Assembly: GCA_035771165.1 (NCBI GenBank)
Contig: JAWNZC010000103.1
Coordinates: forward strand, 1,793,501 to 1,857,500
Direction of reading: 5' to 3'
Source of the DNA: Paragorgia papillata
Lineage: Eukaryota; Cnidaria; Anthozoa; Scleralcyonacea; Coralliidae
DNA: 64,000 nt
Made by a program: the position numbers and the translations under genes. Below are positions 1 to 9,236 of this stretch, piece after piece (position 1 is the first letter of the stretch; each line of letters begins with the position of its first letter). The notes beneath the pieces were generated by a model that saw nothing but the letters and a program-made list of their open reading frames with translations, did no database searches and was not told the DNA's origin.

Positions 1-2
1 CT

Positions 3-1018
3 TCCTACTTACGAGGCCGTTCTCAGAGGGTTGCTATTGGTGATGCAGAGTCGGCGCCTCAACTGCTGTTCTCCGGTGTCCCGCAGGGGTCAGTCTTAGG
101 TCCTCTGTTGTTTATCTTGTACCTAGCCCCCCTTGAGGATGTCATCAAACATCACGGCCTTGATTGTATGATGTACGCCGATGATTCACAGATTTACATT
201 ACCGTGAACCCAAACCAGAGACACTCGGCAATAACTAACCTCGAACAATGTATCTCCGATATCCAGTCTTTTTTTGTATCCAACAAACTTTGTTGCAATC
301 CTTCCAAAACAGATATAGTACATTTTCATTCTAAGTTCTCAAATTTAACATCAGTTACTGCTATAACTATCGGGCATCACACTGTTTCCACTAGTAAAGA
401 AGTGCGCAATCTTGGAGTTATTTTTGATAAGCATCTTACCATGTCTAGCCATATTAATAGTGTCTGCCGCTCTGGGTCACTGGCTCTTAGAAACATTGGA
501 AGACTTAGGAAGTATCTTGATCGTTCCAGCACGGAGCGTTTAGTGCATGCCTTTATTACTTCTAAAGTAGACTATTGTAATAGCTTACTATATGGATTGC
601 CCGCTAAAGACCTTGATAAATTTCAGAGACTTCAAAACTCTGCAGCTAGACTAGTTACTAGGATTAAGATCAGAGACCATATAACACCGGTACTGAAATC
701 CCTTCACTGGCTTCCTGTTAAGCATAGAATAACGTTTAAGATCTTACTAACCGTCTATAAGATTGTTAGTAATCGTGCGCCTGCATATCTCTCTGACTTG
801 CTGGAACCTTATGTTCCAAAGCGTTCTCTGCGCTCAGCGTCTCAGGGCCTATTAACTGTTCCCCAGTCTGCCACCGTTACCTATGGAGAAGGGCCTTTTC
901 CGTCTTAGCTCCTAAGTTATGGAACTGCCTACCAGCTACCATTAGAAATGCTAGCTCTGTAATATCATTCAAATCTCAAGTCAAAAGATATTTATTTAAG
1001 GAAGCTTTCTGCTGTTGA
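3..1018 (+). pseudogene. LINE (CR1/L2-like) reverse transcriptase, 3-prime part, broken
   Basis: This is the C-terminal half of a non-LTR retrotransposon reverse transcriptase, the enzyme that copies LINE RNA at the target site. The frame is open from the left edge of the window to a stop at 908. The finger/palm motif PQGSVLGPLLF lies at about 87-120 and the catalytic YADD at about 175-186, followed by the LINE-typical regions NLGVIFD, HAFITSKVDYCNSLLYGLP and LHWLPVKHRI. Near 888-895 the frame shifts: the conserved tail (APKLWNCLP) continues in another frame to a TGA at 1016-1018. The gene is therefore a relic that is cut by the window start and frameshifted near its end. I identify the CR1/L2-like family from motif style only and cannot name the exact clade. 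Confidence 0.9.
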
Positions 1019-1371
1019 CCTCTTCTTTTATCATATCTGTACTATTAGTAGTAGTAGGATTTTCTTTTAATCATTCTTCACATTTGTAATTTAGATTATT
1101 GACATACATGTATTTAGCTCTTTTTAAACTTTGTAAACGCATCGAGACGTATGTAAGATGCGTACTAAAAACTGTTATTATATTATATTATGTAACCGGA
1201 AATGACTATAGTAATTCCCGCTCACAGCAGCGCTCTGCTGGGGGTCGGGGGAACGATCTTGAGAGTCTGAGATTAGTCTGTTGTGTTATTGTTAACGTTC
1301 ATAATAAACGCATTAAATCCTTGACACTATTATAATTGGCTGAAGTATATGACATCTTGTTTTGATACATC
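1019..1371. other. No gene seen; probable LINE 3-prime UTR and flank
   Basis: This AT-rich stretch follows the LINE stop codon. It probably includes the LINE 3-prime UTR, but I see no clear tail repeat marking its end. No convincing coding sequence or RNA gene is visible. Confidence 0.4.
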
Positions 1372-2094
1372 AAGGCCATTTAAACGGGAGAAAATAAGTC
1401 GAGACTTAATTAAAACGCGACTTCACACTCGTATAAACGATCAATTTCTAATAAGTCGCAACCTTTGGTGGTCACAAACAAATTGACCATTTATACGAGT
1501 GTGTTCGCGACTTAAAGTGCCACTAACCTCAAAAAAATTTTTTCGCAAATCTAAAAGCCCTTATTGAGTGAATTAGGCCAGTGAATAAATTATTGGTATT
1601 GGACATTTCTTTGGTCTTCTGTAGTCCCCCAAAGTTGCAAAAATTGGCATCTGCATGTCCCATGGCGGAGCAGGAAAGGGAATGGGTATATTCCTGGTAT
1701 GACGTCAGACAAATCAAACAAGGAACTCCTTTGAGCTCTGTCTGCTGAATACATAGAAATTTTACATTGCGTTAGTTGGGAAAATGAGTTTTCAACCCAA
1801 AAAATTCAATGTATTCACCAGACAGAGCTCAAAGGAGTTCTTGTTTGACTTGTCTGACGTAACACCAGGAATATACCCATTCCCTTTCCTGCTCCGCCAT
1901 GGGACATGCAGATGCAACTTTGGTGGTCTACAGAAGACCAACGAAATATCCAATACCAATAATTTATTAACTGGCATAATTCACTCAATAAGGGCTTTTA
2001 GATTTGCGAAAATTTTTTTTTGAGGTTAGTGGCACTTTAAATAGGACGCGTCTTAATTAAGTCTCGACTTATTTCCCCCATTTAAACGGCCCTT
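1372..2094. mobile_element. Fold-back element with long inverted arms
   Basis: The ends are inverted copies of each other: AAGGCCATTTAAACGGGAG on the left against the reverse complement of the right end, AAGGGCCGTTTAAATGGG. The match runs inward through GTCGAGACTTAATTAA and then through about 250 bp per arm. For example GAGCTCAAAGGAGTTCTT on the right mirrors AAGGAACTCCTTTGAGCTC on the left. The centre is near 1,770-1,785. The left arm carries an extra nested hairpin at about 1,427-1,511 (CACACTCGTATAAACG with its complement TATACGAGTGTG) that the right arm lacks. There is no transposase. I could not identify a target duplication, so the superfamily is open. Small open frames here are mirror images from the two arms and not genes. 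Confidence 0.8.
1427..1511. repeat. Nested hairpin in left arm of the fold-back
   Basis: CACACTCGTATAAACG near 1,427 pairs with the sequence ending TATACGAGTGTG near 1,505, and CGCGACTT flanks both sides. The right arm of the fold-back has no counterpart, so this looks like a secondary insertion or an arm-specific expansion. Confidence 0.6.
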
Positions 2095-2180
2095 ATGTCT
2101 GTTGAATAGTATGAAAGCGGGCGGTCATATGCAATGAGCTAAGCGATCATATGAAAACAATTCTATCGATCACTAACGAC

Positions 2181-2867
2181 TTAAGGTGGCTCCACACAGT
2201 TTCTTGAAAAATGGAAAATACAAGTTTGAGAGTCCAAAATACGTGATTAAACAATTCCGGAAAAGAATAAAACTAAATGTTATGCATAGTTAAACAGCCG
2301 GACAATCAAAAACTGTTACCAAATAAATAGCAGCAGTTGTTGCTATGGCAACAATGACTTTTCAAAATGGCTGCCAATTACCCTTCAAACTAATTTAATT
2401 CGGAAAAAACTTTGGTGACCTCCCATTTTTTTTTCATTAAAACTTTTCTTGAAGTATGAGTAATCAATAGGCCAATTTTAAAAAAATTCTGTAGAACGAA
2501 ATTTTTTAAAAATTAACAAACATGATTTTTCCGGAGAAAAAAATTATTTGTTCTACAGAATTTTTTTAAAATCGGCCAATTGATTACTCATACTTCAAGA
2601 AAAGTTTTAATGAAAAAAAAATTGGGGGTCACCAAAGTTTTTTTCGAATTAAATTAGTTTGAAGGGTAATTGGCAGCCATTTTGAAACGTCATTGTTTCC
2701 ATAGCAACAACTGTTGCTATTTATTTGGTAACAGTTGTTGATTGTCAGACTGTTTAACTATGCATAACATTTAGTTTTATTCTTTTCCCGAATTGTTTAA
2801 TCACGTGTTTTTGGACTCTCAAACTTGTATTTTCCATTTTTCAAGAAACTGTATGGAGCCACCTTAA
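2181..2867. mobile_element. Fold-back MITE flanked by TTAA (piggyBac-type ends possible)
   Basis: A 687-bp near-palindrome begins TTAAGGTGGCTCC and ends GGAGCCACCTTAA. The arms of roughly 330 bp match almost throughout: ACAGTTTCTTGAAAAATGG, TTATGCATAGTTAAACAG, GGCTGCCAATTACCCTTC and GAGTAATCAATAGGCCAATT all recur inverted. The centre lies at about 2,515-2,530. The outermost TTAA on both sides fits a TTAA target duplication as used by piggyBac-type elements, although TTAA is itself palindromic, so this is suggestive only. There is no coding capacity. The arms differ by scattered substitutions, so the copy is not new. Confidence 0.8.
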
Positions 2868-3376
2868 ACTACATTTGACATTTGAAGCTAATTCCAAAAC
2901 GCCCCGGTACTGCCAAAACCATTGACGTAGTCCTGAAGACGTACGTGTAAATGCATCTTCAAAGCGGCACTTTAGAAAGAACGTCGAAACGAAAACGTTA
3001 CTCGGATTACTCAAGGTACTAAAATTTAATCATTCTTTTTTGTTTCTCAGTTAGGGTCTTTAATTTGCAAGACGTCGCCGTTAAAGTTGCCGTCGTAGAT
3101 CACACTGGTAGAGATAATGAGGGTACGCGGGGATACAAGGCAGTAATATGGGTGGGAGCGCAAAATAACCTCTGGCATTTAGGATAACCCATGACATAAA
3201 ATATCATGACAGTGCTTGATTCTTGCCCTAAGAAAATATATAATTCGCTACAAATTGTTGGTGCCCTATCGCGATCTTCATGACAATTTAGCAAAGGAAA
3301 CAAGAATGAAAACAAAACAACCGGTTGATGCTTTACATGTCCAGTATAATAGAAACGAAATTCAATTGTTTTTCAC
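2868..3376. other. Intron-like host DNA, no gene seen
   Basis: No gene is visible. The part from about 3,265 to 3,330 (CGATCTTCATGACAATTTAG) resembles 8,198-8,260, next to the second EGF exon, and so belongs to the duplicated host segment. The rest is unassigned. Confidence 0.4.
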
Positions 3377-3496
3377 CTGTACAATTCATTCCATCTCCAG
3401 AAAAGTTTCTATTGCAGATACATTCATAAGATCCATTAAGATTGAAGCACGTGGCATTCTCGTGGCAACCATGATTACCAGTGCATTCATCAATGT
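3377..3496 (-). CDS. Calcium-binding EGF-like exon of a host gene (copy 2 in transcription order)
   Basis: This single internal exon encodes one EGF module in an extracellular host protein. On the minus strand it follows a splice acceptor (TTTTTTAG) and ends before a donor (ACAG/GTGAAA). It is 120 bp long and phase 1 at both ends, the usual symmetrical arrangement that allows EGF exons to be shuffled or duplicated. The peptide has the calcium-binding signature DIDEC followed by spaced cysteines and the YECICNRNFSGDG segment, giving all six EGF cysteines. The exon at 8,395-8,514 is nearly identical and lies upstream in the gene. The rest of the gene is outside the window or not recognisable, so the protein (fibrillin-, matrilin- or fibropellin-like) cannot be named. 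Confidence 0.85.
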
Positions 3497-3683
3497 CTAA
3501 AAAATAAATCCAAAATTGATGGTATCTGAGTGAAAATACATTTTATACATGCTTATGTAGATAAATTGTTTCTTTTAAAAGTGTTCGGACCGCGCAATTC
3601 TATTTCAAGGACGTTCACGCCTTGCAAAAGAAGATTAGGTTTTGCTGGTTAGTTGAGTATAGTTAGTTGAGATGAATTGAAAG

Positions 3684-3842
3684 ATGGGTGGATGGATGGA
3701 AGTTTGGATGGAATAATGAATAGATGGGTGAATGGATTAATGGATGGATGGATAAAAGAATGGATGGATGGATGGATGGATAGATCGATCAATGAATGGT
3801 TGGTTAGATGGTTGGGTTTGTGGGTAGATGGATGGATGGATA
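3684..3842. repeat. GGAT microsatellite, imperfect
   Basis: Imperfect tandem GGAT/GATG units run for about 160 bp with interruptions. Open frames reading as repeated Ile-His-Pro-Ser or Asp-Gly-Trp-Met are artefacts of this repeat. Confidence 0.9.
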
Positions 3843-4261
3843 CGATACTTTTTTTAAACACGGTAGTTTCACCAGTAACTTATACATAACAAGACGCCCG
3901 CTAGGCGTTAACTCGGGCTACTTAATAGTGGGCACTGGGCAGTGGTACAGGCTGGTATGGGAAGATTATGCTATGCAAATAATCCAATACACCATGATTC
4001 TAACCTGTGTGCTAACAAATGCTATTAGGATAGTTGTCAAGAAAAATTTGAATTTGTTCAACATATTTATTAAGGTGGGAATTCTGTGCACACAAAATAT
4101 TTATCAATCATTTCCTGTAAACATTATGCAACTATTAACCCTTTATCAGGCAAGATTACCAGGAGGTATCCACTTGACAAATAAAATCATGTGCCATTAG
4201 ACAGAGTAAAAGTAAGAAGTTGCTAAATGGCAACCATGCCAAGAACAAAACTAACATTAGT
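3843..4261. other. No gene seen
   Basis: The plus-strand frame across this stretch has no recognisable domain and begins in the microsatellite. I see nothing supportable here. Confidence 0.4.
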
Positions 4262-4445
4262 ACAAGCGTACAATGAAATGGTGGCTATACTGATGTACAT
4301 GCCCGAAAACATTGAAATGGTAGCCATAGAACCAAAACAATGAAATGGTGGCCATACTGGTGAACCAAAACAATGAAATGGTGGCTATAGTGGTGTACCA
4401 AAACATTGTTAAATGGTCGGGCCATATTGGTGTACCCAAACAATA
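4262..4445. repeat. Minisatellite of about 40 bp
   Basis: Four to five diverged copies of a unit containing CAATGAAATGGTGGC and a GGTGTACC-like segment lie in tandem. Units vary by indels, so the array is old. No coding role is visible. Confidence 0.7.
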
Positions 4446-4550
4446 ATACACACTTGATGAAAGTAATGTATAAACTGTTTAATAACATCGACTTTTAGTG
4501 CAAGACATCAGTACAATAATAAACAATACAAGCAAATAAACAAACCACAA

Positions 4551-5496
4551 CCTCGTCCCCAGGGCCATTTGTGGGGGCCGTGTCAAGATGGCGGCCAAGA
4601 ACAAATGGCTCTGGCACTGGCTGAGTTATCACCACATCTGATTGGTCGAGATAACATTGGATGTCTTAGGTATTCTGATTGGTGGAAACAAGGCGGGCGG
4701 CAGGCTAACTCGCGGGCATTTGTTTATAGGGCTCAAATTATACTAAATAAGTGATACCAGAATTGCCGGCTGTTAAAAACAACTTCAAAATGAATGAAAA
4801 TGTGAGGAAAGCTGGCGAAACACCCGTAAAAACGTCGGACGAATATGTAATGATGGGTCGTGTCGTCTCTGTGCCCTGGCTGCCATACAATTGAAGTCCA
4901 TGGGACGGCAATTTAGAGTGTTTTCTAAATCGGGCGAACGAAAGACTTGGCGAACAAAGTCAACTATTTTGGCTGCGAAAGGAAAGTACAACACAGGGCA
5001 GAATTTACGTGTTTGGCCAGATCAGTGGTTTGGCCATTGAGAAGCAGGCTTTTTTCAAACAAGAATTCTCGACTAAACGAAGCCTAAATGTTTTTCAAAA
5101 CGTTGAATTGAATCTACCGAAAACTCACGAACACAAGGCGGCCCGGCCAGACAACGGCAATCCAGTTTCTTGCGAATTTGGTACAACGGTGAAGCAAATG
5201 ACAAATAATAAGCATTTAAAGATATTTATTAAAAGTGTATTTATTTTAATAATTCGACAATGTATTTGTAAATTAATGTTTTGATTGTTTTCAGTTTGGG
5301 TCAGCCAAGCTGAATTAAATATTCAGAAAAAATTGAGCCTGACTATGCGCGATAAACTTAGTGAAGACTGGGTCCGAGTGAAAAATGAGTCAAAATATGG
5401 CTCATTTTTTTGCAGCCTGTGCCAGGGCCATTTGTTCCCGCCATTTTGTTTTTGGCCGCCATCTTCCAGCCCCCACAAATGGCCCTGTGGACGAGG
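4551..5496. mobile_element. Non-autonomous DNA transposon with about 80-bp terminal inverted repeats
   Basis: The left end CCTCGTCCCCAGGGCCATTT and the reverse complement of the right end, CCTCGTCCACAGGGCCATTT, match, and the similarity continues through GTGGGGGC, GATGGCGGCCAA, ACAAATGGC and CTGGCAC. The total length is 946 bp. The interior holds short frames only and no transposase that I recognise. I could not find an unambiguous target duplication, so the superfamily is not assigned. Confidence 0.75.
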
Positions 5497-5949
5497 ATGG
5501 AGAACACATTGATCGAAAACTACACATTTTCAGCGTACGGTTATCGAGATCGCGGACCAACCTAGGTCTACTATAGTATAAAAGCATTGCGAGCGTGTTT
5601 ATCATTAAAACACAAATTCACTTCGAACAACACAACCAAAGGCGTAAGGAGAAGAAAAAACTCGCCACTCCTGCTCCTGCATGAAAATCCGCCATGATGA
5701 AACATCACTACATCAGCATTTGAGCTGTGACGTCAGAAACAAAAATAACATGCAGTTTCGCAAAGCCTGTCGGGGCAATATCGCGACCCCCAAAAAACAA
5801 TACTACCAATAACCCGACCGAAACCTAGACTCGTTCTACCACAGGTAGCCCAAGTAAAAAGTACAGTACTGTTCGACCTGCAAGCCAAGTATATAAAAAA
5901 ATGAAGTATATTTATATAATTTTTCGGTTTATAATATACATTAAACTAA
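5497..5949. other. Unassigned; isolated TATA-like site
   Basis: No gene is supported. A TATAAAAG at about 5,577-5,584 could be a core promoter element, but the only frame that follows is very short and unrecognised. The AT-rich part from about 5,890 probably belongs to the 3-prime flank of the minus-strand LINE. Confidence 0.3.
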
Positions 5950-7935
5950 ATAAATAAATAAATATTAATTAACATTCATTAAAGTGGCTAATGCAGATGG
6001 ATAGATTTAAGCTTTGTTTTAAATGTTGTGAGAGACTGGGTCTCTTTCAATTTTCAGGAAGAGAATTCCAAAGTTTAGCCCTTGTATAAGCGAAGCTGTT
6101 TTTGTAATATTATAAGTGATATTGGGCATTTCACTCGATTACATAGCATGTTCTAAGGATTTTGGGTGAAGGAAAATTCGAGTGTAGAATATATACATTT
6201 TAAGACCATTGTAATAGTTGGTTTTGTTTTGAGGAAGATCGAAATCTTTGTTTGGCTTTCCAAATAATATGTTTTTGAACCAAAATTAGATTGGAAAATT
6301 TCTTTCATATAGTCAGCAGACAACCCTTTTGCTATTTTGAACTTGCTTTTTGATACAGTCGTCGATTTTTTAACGAAGACCATTTTAAGGCATCTACAAG
6401 ACTACATTAGAGCTGGTCGTATAAGGAATTTCCGTTGTAATACGAGCAGCTCTATTTCGCATGGTCTCTGTAATTTTTTCCTTAATTCGATGCCAATACT
6501 ATCCCAAACAACACAACAATAGCCAAAATATAGTTCGATATTTGCTTTGTACAAATTACAAAGGTTTTGTTGTTTGAGAGTTTTTCTGATTTTCTTAAGT
6601 AATGAAAGAGAGCACACTACCTTTTTTATAATACTATTTATGTGAGCTTCCCATGTTAAATGTTTGTCAATCAATAGCCCAAGGTATTTAGCTTTATCAA
6701 CTTTGGAAAGTGCTATTCCATTGGCCGTATGATGCTGACATTCTTTGCCTAGACTCAATAATCATGTATTCAGATTTAACAATATTCAATATTAATTTAT
6801 TCTCCAATAGCCAAGTCGAGATGCTTTTAAGATTGTTATTCATTTCGCTCTCTAAATCTTATAAACTGCACAGGTTTGCATTATCAGCATACATTCTACC
6901 TCTGCAAAATTCAACGCATGTTATGAGGTAATTAATATACATTAGTACATTATCACCTCGGTTTTCTTTGATGTACCGCGGTTGTTTATTTTTAATAGTT
7001 ACTCCCGACAAGTTAATTGCCCGGGGCTAATATATATTAGCCCGGGGCAATTAACTTGATTTATGCGTGGTTGGGAAAATAAGCTTTAATCCATAGTCAC
7101 AAATGTGATAAAGAAGTTATCATCGCGACCGTGTTTTTTGACAATCTCTGTGACAACGAACAGTTTTCTTAGGCAACATCGGTGATAATGTACTAAGAAG
7201 GTTAGTTACCTCAACCTCGGTAACTACGTAAGTTATTAACCGAGGGCCGAACTTAAGAAAAGTAAAGGACTGAGAATATAGATCCCTGTGGAACACCACA
7301 GTTTATAGTTCCTTTTCTTGAAATAAATCCATTAACAATACACTGTTGAGGTTCACATAATTCATTATATACCAATCTTTCAAAAATGCGGGCAATATTT
7401 GAGAGCACAGAAATAGGTCTGTAATTATTAGAATTATTTTTTGCACCGGATTTGAATATTGGCGTTACTCTGGCTAATTTAAAGTCAGCAGGAAACTTGT
7501 TGCATTCAATTGATTTGTTGAATATTAGTGTAAGATCTTCAAATATTAACGGAGCAGCTATTCTTAATAAGTGATTTAAAATGCTGTCCAAACCACTTGC
7601 TTTAGTAACGTCGGCTTCGGTGAGAAGGTAAAACGACTTTAACTGAAATCTAGATTGACATTTCTTCAGGCAAACGTCAGGCTTAATAGCAGACTCGTTA
7701 ATTTCAGAGGTCAATTTAAAACCAACTGTAGCAAAGTGTTTGTTCAAACAGTTAGTTGAGAGAAAAAAATTGCTGAGAATCTGTTATAGATTTAGACAAA
7801 TTGTCTCATTTATTTCGGTACTATCCGATTTTTTGCCATTGAGATCATGCAATGTTTTCCAGATCTTTCTTGGATTATTGATATTTTTTGCCGATGGATG
7901 TTTGCTGAAATTTTGCTTTACACCGTTTAACCTCT
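5950..7935 (-). pseudogene. Decayed LINE, endonuclease-RT linker to C-terminus
   Basis: Read on the minus strand this is a second LINE relic in several frames. WKTLHDLNGKKS near 7,850-7,880 and NKHFATVGFKL near 7,720-7,747 are the linker before the RT. Then come ASGLDSILNHLL, LARVTPIFKSG and NYRPISVLSNIARIFERLV (fingers/palm), and CGVPQGSIF at about 7,265-7,290. After an interruption, KYLGLLIDKHLTWEAHI to NLYKANIELYFGYCCVVWDS lies at 6,460-6,700. A degenerate tail with AKLWNSLPEN lies near 6,040-6,080. The YADD segment is missing because about 300 bp of unrelated sequence (6,945-7,255) sits at that place, with local deletion. The element is inactive. Confidence 0.85.
6945..7255. repeat. Insert within the minus-strand LINE, with 50-bp near-perfect palindrome
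   Basis: This segment replaces the catalytic part of the LINE. It contains a palindrome at 7,009-7,058, built on CAAGTTAATTGCCCGGGGC and its complement around a TATATA centre, with one mismatched position. Weak outer inverted similarity (ACCTCGGTT and its complement AACCGAGG) suggests a small nested inverted-repeat element. Confidence 0.5.
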
Positions 7936-7936
7936 A

Positions 7937-8034
7937 AGTATGGATGGATGGATGGATGAATGGATGGATAGATGGATGGATGGATGGATGGATGGATGGA
8001 TGGATGGATGGATGGATGGATGGATGGATGGAAA
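7937..8034. repeat. GGAT microsatellite, nearly perfect
   Basis: GGAT/ATGG units run for about 95 bp with very few interruptions, immediately next to the LINE relic. It is cleaner than the array at 3,684-3,842. Confidence 0.95.
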
Positions 8035-8394
8035 GCCTGCGAAGCAACACTTTTGTTTGAGGACGCCGAAAAACTGAACCTGCACTGTCCCTCTAAGCCC
8101 TGAAGTAGTAACTTACTACAGCTTGTACAGTGAAAACTTAGAAAACTTATATTCAAATATCCTGAAAATTTCTTTTGGAATTGATACTGTTTTAGATCGC
8201 GGTCTTCATAATAATTTAGTCAAGCAAATAAGAATAATAACAATACAACAAATTGATGAATAATAAATTCCCACAACAATGTTCATGCAGTATACTGCAA
8301 AACCTCCAAACTTTGTCAAGATAAATTTTCTTATTTCAAGATTCTATTTCTTGCTTTAAGATATTTAATCTTGTTTTAATCTTGTTTTAGCTAC
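8035..8394. other. Host intron-like DNA beside the EGF exon
   Basis: No gene is visible. The part from about 8,198 to 8,260 resembles 3,265-3,330, so this stretch is part of the duplicated exon-plus-intron segment. Confidence 0.45.
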
Positions 8395-8514
8395 CTGTGC
8401 AATTCCTTCCATCTCCAGAAAAGTTTCTATTGCAGACACATTCATAAGTTCCGTTAAGATTAAAGCACGATGCCTCGTCGTGGCAACCATGATTACCAGT
8501 GCATTCATCAATGT
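8395..8514 (-). CDS. Calcium-binding EGF-like exon of a host gene (copy 1 in transcription order)
   Basis: This is a 120-bp phase-1/phase-1 exon on the minus strand, between an acceptor (TTTTTAG) and a donor (ACAG/GTAGCT). It encodes one calcium-binding EGF module with DIDEC, all six cysteines and YECVCNRNFSGDG. It differs from the exon at 3,377-3,496 by only a handful of substitutions. The intron sequence just upstream of both exons (ATCCAAAATAAAT..., GGTATCTGAG-like) is also similar, so the duplication included intron. The two modules are probably adjacent EGF repeats of one secreted or membrane protein. Confidence 0.85.
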
Positions 8515-8658
8515 CTAAAAAATAGATCCAAAATAAATAGTATCTGAGAGAAAGTACATGTTATACATTCTTACCCAGATAATTTGGTTCTTTTAACTCT
8601 TTCTGAGCGGCATCCGACTCTGAAGCCTTATGTATTTTATTCTGGCTAACGCCATATG

Positions 8659-8659
<1 letters not shown>

Positions 8660-8740
<81 letters not shown>
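8660..8740. repeat. TA dinucleotide microsatellite
   Basis: An uninterrupted TA run of about 80 bp. It lies just upstream of the Penelope-like fragment. Confidence 0.98.
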
Positions 8741-8743
<3 letters not shown>

Positions 8744-8877
8744 GGTAAGTGTTCTCCGGATTATATTATTAAAGTTTTGAGCTTTCATCTCGGTTCTTCG
8801 AGTCTTCTTCAGAAAACTTTAACGGTGTATTAGAATATTCGCGCTGAAAATAAAAAAAAAATACTAAAGAAAATACT

Positions 8878-9236
8878 CCTCTCCGACCAATTGTCTCCCT
8901 CCCTGGATCACCGACTTACAACCTATCCAAATATCTTGCTGGAATACTCAAACCTCTGGTCAAAACATCACCTCATTCTATCGATAACGTTAACACCTTC
9001 CTGACCAATATTAAAGACCTAAAAATTGAACCTGATGAAATCATGATATCCTTCGACGTAGTCTCTCTATTTACTTCCATACTACTAGACACAGCACGAC
9101 GAATCACTAAACAACTACTTACTGACGATACATCATGGCAAACAAGAACCACACTCGACAAAGAAGACATACTTGAACTCCTTGACCTATGCCTTTCAAC
9201 GGAATTCTGCTTTCAAAACACTTTAACAGACAAAAT
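8878..9236 (+). pseudogene. Penelope-like element reverse transcriptase fragment
   Basis: One open frame covers the segment. It begins with RPIVSLPGSPTYNLSKYLA, the finger region of Penelope-type reverse transcriptases, and continues with PHSIDNVNTFL and the palm motif A segment SFDVVSLFTSI, followed by LDLCLSTEFCFQN. It stops abruptly where the 38-bp satellite begins, so the rest of the RT and any GIY-YIG domain are missing. The family assignment rests on motif pattern. The element is dead by truncation. Confidence 0.8.

Noticed and set aside
3649..3889. Frames over the GGAT repeat on both strands
   Set aside because: They are simple-sequence translations.
5577..5584. Host promoter with TATAAAAG
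   Set aside because: No credible gene follows and one TATA-like word in AT-rich repeat DNA is weak evidence.
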